From positions 58,491,849 through 58,555,848 of the forward strand of contig ML679941.1 in NCBI GenBank assembly GCA_007922225.1: a stretch of DNA of 64,000 bases, written 5' to 3'. Positions within the stretch are counted from its first letter, which is position 1, and every line of letters begins with the position of its first letter. A program made the translations under genes and the position numbers. The notes below the pieces were generated by a model. The model was not told the DNA's origin, did no database searches, and saw nothing but the letters and a program-made list of their open reading frames with translations. Positions 1-10,410 of this stretch are shown one piece after another. This DNA comes from Emydura subglobosa. Its lineage: Eukaryota > Chordata > Testudines > Chelidae.

Positions 1-339
1 TGATGTCTCCCCTTGATGTGATTGCAGCCTTCCTGCATTCTCAGTAGTGTCCCTCCCAACATTTTTCATGTTGTTACAACCCTGAGGTCAACAAGTACTA
101 AGAATGAACTTTAAGGAAATTCCAGAATGTTTTCAGGACTATTAATAACATTTGCAGCTATTCAAGCAAACAATGTTCTTAGAAAATCAGATGAAGTACT
201 TTTGCCTTGGGAGCTGTTACAGTGTTAGAGTTTTTTGATGTTATAGAATTTCAGAAAGACCAGACACACAATAGGTTTTTAGGAGGGGGGGCATCAGATG
301 TAGGTCACTGACTGAAGTATGGACAAACATTGTATTAAA
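1..339. other. Unassigned AT-rich sequence
   Basis: No coding frame, repeat end or RNA gene could be recognised here. It is ordinary AT-rich non-coding sequence. Confidence 0.5.
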
Positions 340-560
340 CTGAGGACAAATTTTCAGGAGCACCTAAATGACTTAAACATCAAAGTATAATTTAAAGTCA
401 ATGGGGCTTTGACTTAGGAGCCTTAATCACTTTTGTAAATGGGACTTAGGTGCCAAAGTCACTTTTGAAAAAGGGATTTAAATATCTAAGTCAAAGCGTC
501 ATAGACTTTAAATCAGATTTTGCTGCCTAAATCACTTAGGTGCTCTTAAAGTTTTACCTT
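340..560. repeat. Imperfect foldback repeat of the 'cttaggtgc' type
   Basis: The block repeats motifs such as GACTTAGG, CTTAGGTGC and CACTTTTG in both orientations around a centre containing AAAGTCAATGGGG. The left part contains AGCACCTAAATGACTTA and the right part contains its approximate complement AAATCACTTAGGTGCTC, so the block could fold back on itself. Related blocks occur at 23370-23535, 28587-28735, 30330-30465, 53115-53255 and 61555-61745. I read it as a short non-autonomous palindromic repeat common in turtles. No target duplication was found. Confidence 0.6.
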
Positions 561-1310
561 CGATCCAATACAGCAATTCATATTCTCCTATCAGAGAGAA
601 AGCAAAGCAGAAATAATTACAATATTCAGTGCACTTTGTATGCTTGGGTGATGATGTTTTTAAAAGAGGAGATTAGATTACGCACATGACAGAAAAATAT
701 TGAAGAAAGATCTTTAAATCACCATGTCAATTCATGTGTGATAATTCCATGTTAGAAGGTAGGCCTGTGAGAATTTAAAGTGTTAACTCAGACACAGAGG
801 GTCTAGATGATCATGCGTTAGGTAAATTAAACCAATTTAGACTCCTCTAAATTTGGTCCACAAACTGAAATTTTTGATGATTTTATAGTATCCCTGGCAG
901 TAATGCAACATACTTTATTTGTAGATTATGTGTTTCAGAGACAAAACATAAGAAAGAATCTCAAAAATAGGAGGGATAAAAGTTTCCTTTCCAGCCCATA
1001 AAACTGAGTGATGTTAACTCATTAATACCCTGATTTAAATTATGGACAAAGTTTTCAAACTTGGGGATCTAAAGTTTTGCTGCTTTTTTACGTGGCAGCA
1101 GATCTCTTATTGACTTTAGTGAAAATTGTGTATGCTCAGCACTTCTAAAAAATCAGGCTATTTGTATATAGGTGCTTAAATATAAATGTATCTTAATATG
1201 GCAGAACACAAGAGGCAATGAAATGTGATTGCCAAGAAAGGATCAGAGACATGAAAGTAACATTCAAACATTTTGTGCATTCAAACATGCAGCTGAATTG
1301 TTCTTCCTCT
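561..1310. other. Unassigned AT-rich sequence
   Basis: Nothing recognisable was seen: no long frame, tandem repeat or transposon end. Confidence 0.45.
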
Positions 1311-1597
1311 AAGGACTTGTCTTCACATACAGCAATGGACCGGTGCAGCTGCGCCACTGTAGCATTTTAATGAAAACGCTGCTACACAGATGGGAGAGCT
1401 TCTCCTGTCAGTGTAGTAAATCCACCTCCTTGAGAGATGATAACTAAGTCGATGGAAGAAGCTCTCCAATCGTAATAGAATTGTCTACACCGGGGGTTAG
1501 GTTGATACAACTACGTCACGTAGGGGTGTGGATTTTTCACACCCCTGAGCGACATAGTTATGCTGATACAAGTTTGTAGTGCAGACTTGGCTTTAGC
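1311..1597. mobile_element. hAT-like MITE, copy 1
   Basis: A non-autonomous element of about 287 bp. The left end reads AAGGACTTGTCTTCACA and the right end GTGCAGACTTGGCTTTAG; the second is roughly the complement of the first, giving degenerate terminal inverted repeats. Internally there is a hairpin with perfect 8-bp arms (GGGGTGTG at 1523-1530, CACACCCC at 1538-1545). The layout (poly-purine 'GGGAGAGCTTCTCC' zone, 'CCACCTCC' zone, hairpin, then 'GACATAGTTATGCTGA') is shared with the copies at 1631-1913 and 28741-28998. No convincing target duplication was seen, so the exact ends are uncertain. Confidence 0.75.
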
Positions 1598-1630
1598 TTC
1601 ACCTGTACTACAAACATGTCTCTTTTCTCA

Positions 1631-1913
1631 GGGCACATCTACACTTAAAACACTACATCAGTGCAGGTGCACTGCTGTAGCACTTTAATGAAGACACACT
1701 TAGCTAATGGAAGAGAGCCCTTCCATTGGCTTAGTTAATCCACCTCCCAGTGAGGCAGTAACTATATTAGTGGGAAATACTGTCCTGCTGACATAACACT
1801 GTCTACAGGGGGATTAGGTTGGTATAACTACATCACTCAGCGGTGTGGATATTTCATACCACTGAGTAATGTAGTTAAATCAACATAGGTCTGTAATATA
1901 GACCAGATCTCAG
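1631..1913. mobile_element. hAT-like MITE, copy 2, with 8-bp target duplication
   Basis: Same family as the copy 34 bp upstream, same orientation. It is flanked by TTTTCTCA at 1623-1630 and again at 1914-1921, a perfect 8-bp duplication as expected for hAT transposition. The ends read GGGCACATCTACAC and TATAGACCAGATCTCAG. Because CTCAG occurs both in the left flank and at the right end, the exact duplication frame is slightly ambiguous. There is no coding capacity; a transposase from an autonomous relative would have been needed in trans. Confidence 0.8.
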
Positions 1914-1921
1914 TTTTCTCA

Positions 1922-2403
1922 GCCAGCTATGTCTCTAGAGAAGAGCCAGAGATCTAGAGAAGTTATGCTAATTTAAATTTTCTAATTTAAATCTGGCCTG
2001 AGAAGAAAAAAAACAAATAATTGAGGAAGTAATTTAATTTAATAGATGGCACATTGGTGGATGGCAGCAGCATGATAGATTACAATGCAATGGAGAAACT
2101 ACTTACTGTTTGATTACGTATGTTACTGCTAAATTTACTGTCCAGTTCCTCAACAATTCTCATTTATTGAAGTCTGTTAATCTCAAGAGTAGTTTCCTAG
2201 TTAAATAAATTTTAAATACATAAAATAAACAAACTCGGTTTACTCACTTTAACAACCATCTTTTCACCATTTCAATCAGATATGCTCATTGATTGTTTAT
2301 AAAACACTGCACACATAAAAAGGTTACACAGTGGTACTAGTGGCACTGGGTGTCATCTTTCTGATCAGCTATAAGAGAGCTCCTGATAGAAAGGAAAGAT
2401 GGG
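1922..2403. other. Unassigned AT-rich sequence
   Basis: No gene or classifiable repeat was recognised between the MITE pair and the SINE. AT-rich, with several short homopolymer runs. Confidence 0.45.
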
Positions 2404-2660
2404 TTTTCAGTTAATGCACTGAACTGGGATGCAGGAGATCTGGGTTCAACTTTTGGGCTCTGCCAGAAACTTCCTGTGTGATTTTGGGCAAGTCATTTAA
2501 TCTATGTCAGTTCTCTGTTTGTGAGATAGGAAGCTTTATTGTCCCTCTCTCCTACCTCTTTCTGACTTTTCCATTTAGATTATAAATTCATCAATCCAGA
2601 CACTATTCCTTATTATAAAATGCCTAGCACAATGGATTCTTAATTTCAGACAGTCTAGAT
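2404..2660 (+). repeat. tRNA-derived SINE (CORE/MIR-like)
   Basis: The head carries a B-box-like sequence, GGGTTCAACTTTTGGGCTC, in the position expected for a tRNA-derived pol III promoter. The core TGTGTGATTTTGGGCAAGTC followed by an ATTTAATCT-type stretch matches the conserved central region of MIR/CORE-SINEs. The tail reads 'CCTAGCACAATGG', as in other tail copies at 37578-37715 and 46055-46225. The copy is old and diverged. Confidence 0.7.
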
Positions 2661-2974
2661 ACTAGTTTAATGTTGCTAGTAAATTGTGGTCAGTAAGGTC
2701 TTGTGACACTTTCCCTAAACATAAATTTGTTGGACAGTGTCCTGGTTAAATTCCAGCTAGTTCAGTTACATGCTACCTATCTTCATTACCCTAGAACTTC
2801 AAATGATTATAGTATTTTTCAATTCCTGCCCTTATAAATAAAACAGCCTTTGGCAGCTAATGAGTGGGGAATATTTCAGAGATGTGAGACCTTCAGATAA
2901 ATTTGAAGGGATTTGGTCTAACATTTTAGAAACTTTTGATTAATTCCTAGAAGATAGAAACCAAAATACCACTC

Positions 2975-3101
2975 TCCTTTTCCCTTCTCAGCCCTCTTCT
3001 ATCTTTTCCTTTCCTTCCCTTCCCATTTCTTTACTTTTCTGTTCTTTTTTTTCCCCTGTTCTCCCCTTCTTTTTGTAATAAAAAAAAACAAAAACAAACA
3101 A
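2975..3101. repeat. Pyrimidine-rich tract followed by A-rich run
   Basis: About 95 bp of nearly pure C/T on the plus strand (CTCTCC, TTCCTTTCC, TTCCCTTCCC) runs to about 3075. It is followed by an A-rich run at 3079-3101. This is simple-sequence DNA of low complexity. Confidence 0.8.
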
Positions 3102-3144
3102 CATTCCTCAAAAGAACCTAAAGGTCTTGCTGTGTAGAATTGCT

Positions 3145-3238
3145 CTGGGCTTTATTATTATTATCATCATGCACTAGGATCCCATTGTGCTAAGCGCTGT
3201 ACAAACAGAACAAAAAGACTGTAAATTTTTGGGGCAGG
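3145..3238 (-). repeat. Reverse copy of the SINE-type tail with inverted junction
   Basis: From 3150 to about 3210 the sequence is the reverse complement of the tail seen at 37578-37715 ('CACTAGGATCCCATTGTGC', 'GCGCTGTACAAAC'), preceded by ATT repeats as expected for a minus-strand tail. At about 3212 the orientation flips: 'GACTGTAAATTTTTGGGGCA' is a plus-strand stretch of the same consensus. So two pieces of one repeat meet head to head. Confidence 0.55.
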
Positions 3239-3244
3239 AACTAT

Positions 3245-3892
3245 CTAAAAATACATCTACACTGCACACTCCTTTCAGTGACAGGTAGAGCACGGCCATT
3301 TTAAGACCTTCGTAGGCCCTAGGCACACTTGCCTCCATAGGTCCCCTGACCGAAATAACTAATTTGATTTTAAGCTATTAATAAATAGTTTTTTAAATAA
3401 AAATAAAAAATTATATATACCGTAAAAAAAATTTTCATAGGCCCTGAAAGTTTCGTAGGCCCTAGGCATTGTGCCTATTGTGCCTAATGGATAATATGGC
3501 CCTGGGGTAGAGTATATGCACCACACATCTGCACACACCCAGCAGGAGTATAAATAGCAGTGTAAAGGGTTAAGCATTGCTTAGGTGAGTGAAGACACTT
3601 CTGAAACTTGTGCGTATGTATCCAGGTGTGTACCCTACTTACCCAAGCAATGCCTTCCCTGTCTACACAGCTATTTTTAGCAGTGCAGTGTGCTGTTGCT
3701 CCCATCACAGGGAAAGGCTTCAGCAGCTTCCTGCAGTCAAGCTTTTCCCTGCTGTCTCCCCCTTCCAGAGGCTTTAACTGACTTGAATTAGAGCCTTAAT
3801 GGTACTTGCATCCTGCTTTTCATTGCAGCATGTACCTACACCTACCCCCCACCCTGCTGCAAAAGGTGTGCAGTGCAGACATAACTTACGTG
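3245..3892. mobile_element. hAT-like element interrupted by a second element
   Basis: The left end contains ACATCTACACTGCACA and the right end GTGCAGTGCAGACATAAC; they are approximate inverted complements. Near the left end lies 'CTTTCAGTGACAGGTAGAG', which continues as 'TATATGCACCACACATC' only after the inserted element at 3291-3504 is skipped. I recognise this joined order from turtle repeats. No target duplication of the outer element was identified, and the ends are approximate. Confidence 0.6.
3291..3504. mobile_element. Nested hAT MITE, 214 bp, 7/8 target duplication
   Basis: The ends are CACGGCCATTTTA on the left and the complement of CAGGGCCATATTA on the right. The flanks are AGGTAGAG (3283-3290) and GGGTAGAG (3505-3512), matching at 7 of 8 positions. 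The interior is AT-rich and carries the direct repeat TTCGTAGGCCCTAGGCA at both sides (about 3309 and 3450). It sits inside the element at 3245-3892 and must be younger than it. Confidence 0.75.
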
Positions 3893-4112
3893 AAAGACAA
3901 GAGACAGCAGATGGACACAGACAGACCAAAGTACAAGGAAACAATGAGAGAATATTGGTCAGCATGATAGGCCACATTCCTTTAATTTACATAATTCTGC
4001 AAAATACACAAAAGCTTGTAAAAATGTGTTTCTTTAACACCTATAGTTCCATTATCCTCAACTTCCACTGAAATTTGCATCAGCAATCTGCTGAGTATCA
4101 CTGTATTAGGGG
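3893..4112. other. Unassigned spacer
   Basis: Sequence between the nested hAT pair and the LTR, with no recognised feature. Confidence 0.45.
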
Positions 4113-4117
4113 GCACC

Positions 4118-4689
4118 TGTAAGGATCTGCAGGTCTGGAACCCAGGTCTAGTGGCTTTAGGGACAGCTGCCATGTCCACACTCCCACCCCACAGCTCTGA
4201 TGAAATAAGGAACATCAGGCTATGAGTTCTATGGGTTCAAACCCCACCGGCTATCCCATCCACAGAGTTCCTGCCTGGCGGAGCCTACCACCTTCCCTGA
4301 TTGGCCCAGGCATGCAGTTTAAAACCTAGGGGAAATACTTGCAGGCTGTTGGTGCAATGAGGCAGATCCCTGGCTTGCTGCTACAAACAGACCCTGATGC
4401 ACACTACTGATCCTCTGCTCCGCTCCTGGTGCCCCACCCTGCCTCAGTCCCTGGTCCCCTGCTCTGCTCCTGACTTCTCACCCTGCCTCTGTTCCACTAC
4501 CCCCACTTTGGCTGGTTCGCTCGTCTCCAACTGGTGCAGCTCATTGACTCGACTCCAACCCAATCCTATGGCGTGACATTATCATGGACTGCTGTTTCTG
4601 GCCTTGACCTTCGACACTGAACTCACACCACATTCTCGAGTCCCTTCCAACCCAGGCCCCAGCTTTGATCTGTAGCTGGAGTCCTGACA
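4118..4689 (+). mobile_element. Solo LTR of an LTR retrotransposon, 572 bp
   Basis: The segment starts TGTAAGGATC and ends GTCCTGACA, the canonical TG...CA ends of an LTR. It is flanked by a perfect 5-bp duplication, GCACC, at 4113-4117 and 4690-4694. In the promoter-like part there is an inverted CCAAT box (CTGATTGGCC near 4299) and a TATA-like GTTTAAAAC about 20 bp further. The downstream half is C/T-rich with repeats of 'CTCTGCTCCTGAC'. No internal region or second LTR is adjacent, so this is a solo LTR left by recombination. The family is probably Gypsy- or ERV-like; the sequence alone does not decide. Confidence 0.8.
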
Positions 4690-4694
4690 GCACC

Positions 4695-5384
4695 CTAATG
4701 CCGTGACACAAGGACCCGCGGATTACTTGTACATGAAATTAGTTCCAGAGCCATGAAAATGGGCCACAGGAGGTAGAGTTCTGCCAATGAAACAGCAGTA
4801 AACTGATGCTAGCGTTTATCTGGATTTACCTTATAGTAGACAGTACAGTAGTTGTTTAATCCATGGACATAATTTGTACCACTGTAGAAAAACCCTGTTG
4901 CAAAACTTAAAGGCCACAAAGATGCATATCTTTCCCCAAGGTACATAGAGAGAACTATCATGGTGGTATTTCAGAGCCGAAAAGCTTACAGAATTTGCCC
5001 AAGTACAAAAAATAAAGTACATTTGACACTGAAATTCATCATACCAAACTTAGTCTTAAAATAAGAAACTTGTGTTAGGACTTGCAGTTTAATAGAGCAT
5101 GCAAGTAATGCTTTACATTGATTATCTTTGCACCAAAGGGCCAAATTAATACTAAGTTTCAAACACTTTTTTTTTTTTAAGTTATTCTCTGTCACAGGGC
5201 CAGATTTTGATATTCTTATTCACATTATGTGGTGCCTTTTTCCTCAAGTAGGTCTAATTTTAAAGGGACTATCCAGGCAATAAAGTGATTTTTCTGATGT
5301 AAAGATACAGAATCTGGCCGATGGTACCTATGCCTGCTCATTCTAGAAAATCTTACACAAAGACTGGATGTTTCTTCAAAAAAT
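4695..5384. other. Unassigned AT-rich sequence
   Basis: No gene or clear repeat. A T-run lies near 5169-5178. Confidence 0.45.
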
Positions 5385-5482
5385 AGGCTCGGTTTCCAAC
5401 CGGAATTAATTCAGGGAAGTTCTATGGCCTGTGGTATACAGGAGGTCAGACTAGATCATCACAGTGGTCCCTTTGGCAATAA
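5385..5482 (+). mobile_element. CR1 LINE 3' end fragment
   Basis: Contains 'GGAATTAATTCAGGGAAG', 'TTCTATGGCCTGTGGTATAC' and 'AGGAGGTCAGACTAGATCAT', ending in 'GTGGTCCCTTTGGC'. These are successive landmarks of the 3' terminal part of amniote CR1. The same landmarks occur in reverse at 61062-61441. It is strongly 5'-truncated, as usual for CR1. Confidence 0.8.
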
Positions 5483-7349
5483 AAATGGATAATAATGCCT
5501 ATTAACTCCCAGTTATCTTTACAGCACAATTTTTAACTACCCTGTTCCCCTGTGCTCCTCTGTATTAAACAGGCTAGATGGAATATTAGCAAAATATGTT
5601 TTCGCTTAAGTAGATCTTATGAACAGCTGATCCCCATTATATTCAGCAGGAAATTTCAATGTACTAGGCATTCAGAATTGGCCTCCAAGTAAATAAAAAT
5701 AAATGATAAACTCTCTCCATTATAACTACACCTATTCTGTAGGTACCAGGAGGCAATAGAACTATGTTGTAACAAGGCAACATTAAGAAAAATTGCAACA
5801 GCACACCCTTTGACAACTTGTCTTGGCACTTAGGGGATGTGAAAGGCCTATTTAGATTGAAATCCTGAGTGGAAATAACTTTTTACCTCAGTGTGTATTT
5901 CCCCGCCCTAGTAAATTAATACAGATTATCATCAACTTTCAAAAGCAGCAATGTGCCATCTCCCATTTCTATGATCTGGGCAGTCGGAAAGCCTGGATGG
6001 AACATGTAGTGGTAGCCATAGTAACCATCAGTCCTATGAAGGTATAACTAAGATGTTTTTCATTTCTATTACAGCTGGGGAGAAAGCAACACATCCGAAA
6101 GCAGGATATATGATCAGACTGAGCTTTAACTGAGATTTTCCATTCTCTGAAGTAATCCTTTTCTAATCTCATCGAGTTCATTTGCATTTTGCAGACCATT
6201 AGCTTAATCATATTTAAAAGGAAGTTCTCTTGATAGTGTTTCTGCATCTACTATTTCCATTTACATAACGCATTAAAAAGTGCCCTAGATGCCTGTGTCA
6301 TATATCAAAAGGTCAGTTCTACAGTTAAAAACAGCGGCAAACCCAGCAGCCTCACCAGAATGGGAAACAACACACGTTGCACACCATTCCCAGCCCTCCG
6401 TGCACCCCTCCTTCCCTAGATGCCCGGAAAGAGAGAGAGGCTTTAACGCATGCCCTGAAAGTCAACAGAGCTGTCCTATTTCCAACCAAGGAAAGAAGTG
6501 TATTTGAGAGAGCAGCATCTCCCATTGAGAATGACCTCCCAATGCCTCCCTCTTTTTAAGGGAGCACCTCCACTCCTCCCAGGTGCAGCAGTGCTGCATG
6601 GGAAAAGATGTGGGTCTTGCATACACAACTCCCAAGCCATTTAGCACTTTAGAGGTCAAAGCCACTACTTTTCCTCCCAGCAAACAAGGCAACAGTCAAT
6701 GTAGCTCAGCAAGTCCTGGGGCTGCGCTTACAGCGGGCTACCTCTCGCCCTCCCCAATAAACTGCTGCCTTCTGCACTAGCTCTGGGTTGAATTTATTTG
6801 AGATGTAGCCCCACACAGAGTGCATTGCAGCTGTCTAACCCAAAGGAAACAAAGCCACAGATCACAGTAGCATGATCTGCATATGAAAGACAGTCACAAC
6901 CCCCTGATCAGGAAAAAACAAACAATCAAAAAGAAAAAAGAAAAGTAAAAGAAAAAGCTGTCTGGACACTACTGCTGTGCGATCATCTCACTCCTGGGGC
7001 ATGTTAGTCTTTCCATCAGAAAACACTTGCTATGAGCTATAGATGGGATAGTGGGTTAGTGTCCTCTTATCTACGGCTTTCCTGCTGAAAGACCTTGAGG
7101 TAATTAGCATACGTAAGATATCCTTAGGTAAATACACAATGCACACAAGGCACTTTAGTTTTACCGTAAGATAAACTCACCAAAGTTAAGCCTATGATGC
7201 CCACTGGGGATTGACCTCAGCCATTTTACTCATGCAACCTTAATTCTGCCATTTCCTGACTTTGCAACCTGAATACTGTTCTTTTAACGTAAGTGTTCGG
7301 TGTTTAATTTCCTAGGTTTTTAAACTGGCAAAAACTGAAAATAAAATAG
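5483..7349. other. Unassigned sequence
   Basis: No gene or confidently classified repeat in about 1.9 kb. An A/G-rich simple stretch occurs at about 6906-6956. The short open frames on both strands show no recognisable domain. Confidence 0.45.
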
Positions 7350-8110
7350 AAATTCCATGGTGTGGCATCAGACTGATCCCTATATGGGTCATCCTATTCC
7401 GCAAGCGCAACTCCATCTGACCCTGTCCCTCCAGTCTATCCCTATCCCTGCCACGTTCTCTCTCACATTTGGTTACACATCTCCTGGCCCAGCCAGTCCC
7501 TGTCTCCTTTGCCCTGCCCCCTGGCTCCCACTTACAGTCTCCCTCCCCCATACTCCTTGTTCCCATCAACTTTTGCCACTCAGCTCTAGCTCTTCTCCCC
7601 TCTGCATTTGAATTGGCCAACTTCTTCCTCCATGGTTTCTGGGCCCATCACGGGGCATTGAGAGCACAGGGGAGACAGGCCCCTAGCTCTCAGTTGTCTG
7701 ACGTTCTGCCCAATCCAGCACACAGCAGCCCAGATCTGCAATGGCAGGGATAGTCCTTTTCAGTCCCTACACCCTGAGGCTGGAACATAACTCCATGCAG
7801 ATGGAATCTTCAGGGATTTCTGCTGTGAAACTCTACCAAATCTCTACTGAGCATGCGATAACTGGGATTTTTCAAAGGCTTATTGCTTGGCCCAATTTGG
7901 GCAGATTCTCACACACACACACATCCCACCAAACTTCAAGTCACTGCTTCAAACGATATGGAAGCTAGAGCTTCTCAAAGAATTTTTTGAACACAGGAAA
8001 AACAATATATTTTTCTCTGATTTCATTCCCAGAAATAACTGAATGGTTTTGCTTGAAGTTTTCCAGAGAAATTCAGCCTGAGGCATTCATCCAGCTTGGA
8101 AAATTTCAGC
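7350..8110. repeat. Probable old interspersed repeat, C/T-rich then AT-rich
   Basis: The first ~400 bp is C/T-rich. It is followed by motifs that I associate with a dispersed turtle repeat ('TACTGAGCATGCGATAAC', 'TTTTTCAAAGGCTTATTG', 'GGGCAGATTCTCACAC'). No ends or target duplication were found and the class is unknown. A short CA run lies at about 7909-7922. Confidence 0.3.
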
Positions 8111-9508
8111 CCAAGCAATTAAAGTCGTATTGCTAACAGGAGTTTATAGTGGGAAGTATCAAGCAATCTTAACAGAGGGCACTACCAGCTATGCTATAAT
8201 ACAGTTTTAAATGTTACAATCAAGCATGAATAATAATGTTACTGTTATTGTTAGGAGCACAGGATATGCCATCTGAAGTCAAGAGGCTTTTGAAGAAGGC
8301 ATAAGAATTTCCTGTGGATTGTTGTTTCCAAGGCTTTCCACACACTTTAAAGATCTTTAAAAATGATAAAAGCTGCATTTCTTATCCTTCTCATGAAGAA
8401 AACCACGAAAATGAGGATCAGCAGCACTGACTTCTTCATCCTGCAGATAAACTATAACAATAGCTTTGAGAGGTATGAACTGCTTCATTCATCTTAATGG
8501 GGGTTAGCTCTGAAGCCTAATGAAGACAACAAAATGCGCCACTGGGAAATCATTAAGAGTGAACACAGACATGCAAGGGATGCGCATGTCCATTGTGCCT
8601 GGAATCATTTGAAAGGAAGTACCACAGGAGTATGGTTGCAAATTTAGTATGCAAATCAATGGCAGCCCTCGGGTGTAAGTCACTGCTTTTTGTAGATTCA
8701 AGGGTATTCTTTAGCCTGTGACCCGGGCGGGGAGGGGGGATGTCAGTGCAGAACCACACTGGGGGAATTCTGGGAAAGATTGTGCCTCATCAATTCTGCT
8801 TCTTAGGAATGTGGGGGATTTCACCTGCTACCCTATTTTCTTAGGATGGGGCAGCACACACACCCCCTGTATAGCTGCCCAGCTTTGGTGGTGGGCACAG
8901 AGAAGCCAGGCTGTGGTCTGCCTCCTCCAATCAATTTCTAGAGTAAGTTGTACTCAGGGGATGCTAGGAAGGAGCAATTGCTGCGTTTGAGAGATAACTA
9001 CAGGTGGGAATGGCCCAGGTACAGGAGGAGGTTTCCTCTCCCTGCCCCCTAGCACATCTTTGCAAAGACAGCAGTGACAGCCTGAGCCTGTGTGTTTTTA
9101 GACACAGTGATACCACATCACAAGCTGACAGGAACACAGTGTGTGCAGGTGACATGCCACCAGTGAGTACCTCATGTTCTCTACTACTCCAATCAGTTTT
9201 GAGTATGTCTGTACATCTGTGCTATCCTAATTGTTCTTGTCTTTACTGCTTTCTTCATTTCCCCTCTGGGCATTTTAAGTCAACTCCAGCCTGTCTCAGC
9301 TTGGTTCTCTCTTTCAAAACTGACTGCTCGGTTTTAGGAATTGTTTTCTAAGTAACCTTGGCCCTTTTTGCTGAAGGAATCAAATTTCCATATGGAAATT
9401 TCCAATTCTCCTCCCTTCTGCTCTAATCATCTCCTATCTCCATGTGTACAAATATACATAGAGTTGTCCTGTACAGACTAAATGCTCTTATAAAGGAAGT
9501 ATTTGAAT
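8111..9508. other. Unassigned sequence
   Basis: No gene recognised. Several frames of 60-115 codons exist but have no domain-like features. Confidence 0.4.
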
Positions 9509-9536
9509 GTGTGTGTGTGTGTGTGTGTGTGTGTGT
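9509..9536. repeat. (GT)14 microsatellite
   Basis: Fourteen uninterrupted GT units, followed by a CTGTCTATCTG tail. Likely polymorphic in length. Confidence 0.95.
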
Positions 9537-9616
9537 CTGTCTATCTGCAGTGCTTGCTAGTCAATATAATAACTGTAGTTAAACAGAGGAAGGGAGTTGA
9601 ATGAATCCTGTAGTTT

Positions 9617-9632
9617 AAAAAAAAAAAAAAAA
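9617..9632 (+). repeat. Poly(A) run
   Basis: Sixteen consecutive A. No SINE body was recognised immediately upstream. Confidence 0.9.
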
Positions 9633-10316
9633 TACTGAAGTTGTAGCTTTCATTAACGCACTCTGAGCATCTGGAAACTAACCAGATGGATCATTTTAAT
9701 ACATATGTTAAAAGCCACACACTGGTTTAAATATTCATGCCAACCACATTTCTCCTTTCCCCAAGACAACATTATATGCTTTTGTTTCCAAAAGCTTATA
9801 TTTGCCTTTAAAAGTTTTGAGGCTGGTGTCTATTCTGTATGATGGATAGTTGATCAAGTCAGCTCCAAGGAAGCAGATGGAGGCTTGTGCTTCAAGGCAC
9901 AGCTTTGATCGACACAGTTGACCACAACTGGTTAGCTGCAATTGTTATGCAGTGCAGGATTCAGCTTTTATGTAAAAGAAAAGCATCCACAAATCCCATC
10001 AGAAATCAGCATATATTCACAACTTTTCACTTACATTCAGAAAAATCCATTTCTGTCTGTTTTCATTAGACTGCACTTCAGCCTGACTCAGCAATGGCGC
10101 TTATAAAGACAGTAATTAACTCACTCAGTGTCGGCACACAAATTACATGAATAATTCAGTGTACTACAATCTGTTTGATCTTCTGCATCACCAACTAACT
10201 GCTTACATTAACCACCCAGTGTATGTGTCACATCCATTCACAACTGATATCTAAATAAGTAATGTGTAATAGATCAAATATTAAGGGACATGTAAGTGGT
10301 TCATAAACAGAGTCAG
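9633..10316. other. Unassigned sequence
   Basis: AT-rich non-coding sequence, nothing recognised. Confidence 0.45.
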
Positions 10317-10410
10317 TTGGGCCAAATTCCCAGCTAGTGGAGCTACACTGATTTACAACAGGTCAACTGCACTATAGAGATTTATACCAGCTGAGGATCA
10401 GGCTCAAAAA
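10317..10410. repeat. Short foldback repeat
   Basis: Starts GGGCCAAATTCCCAGCTAG and ends CAGCTGAGGATCAGGCTC, with 'GGAGCTACACTGATTTAC' inside. This is the layout of the short palindromic repeats that recur through the window; the central palindrome is diverged in this copy. Confidence 0.5.

Noticed and set aside
4228..4245. GGTTCAAACCCCACCGG as a tRNA B box
   Set aside because: No A box at the right distance and it is inside the solo LTR.
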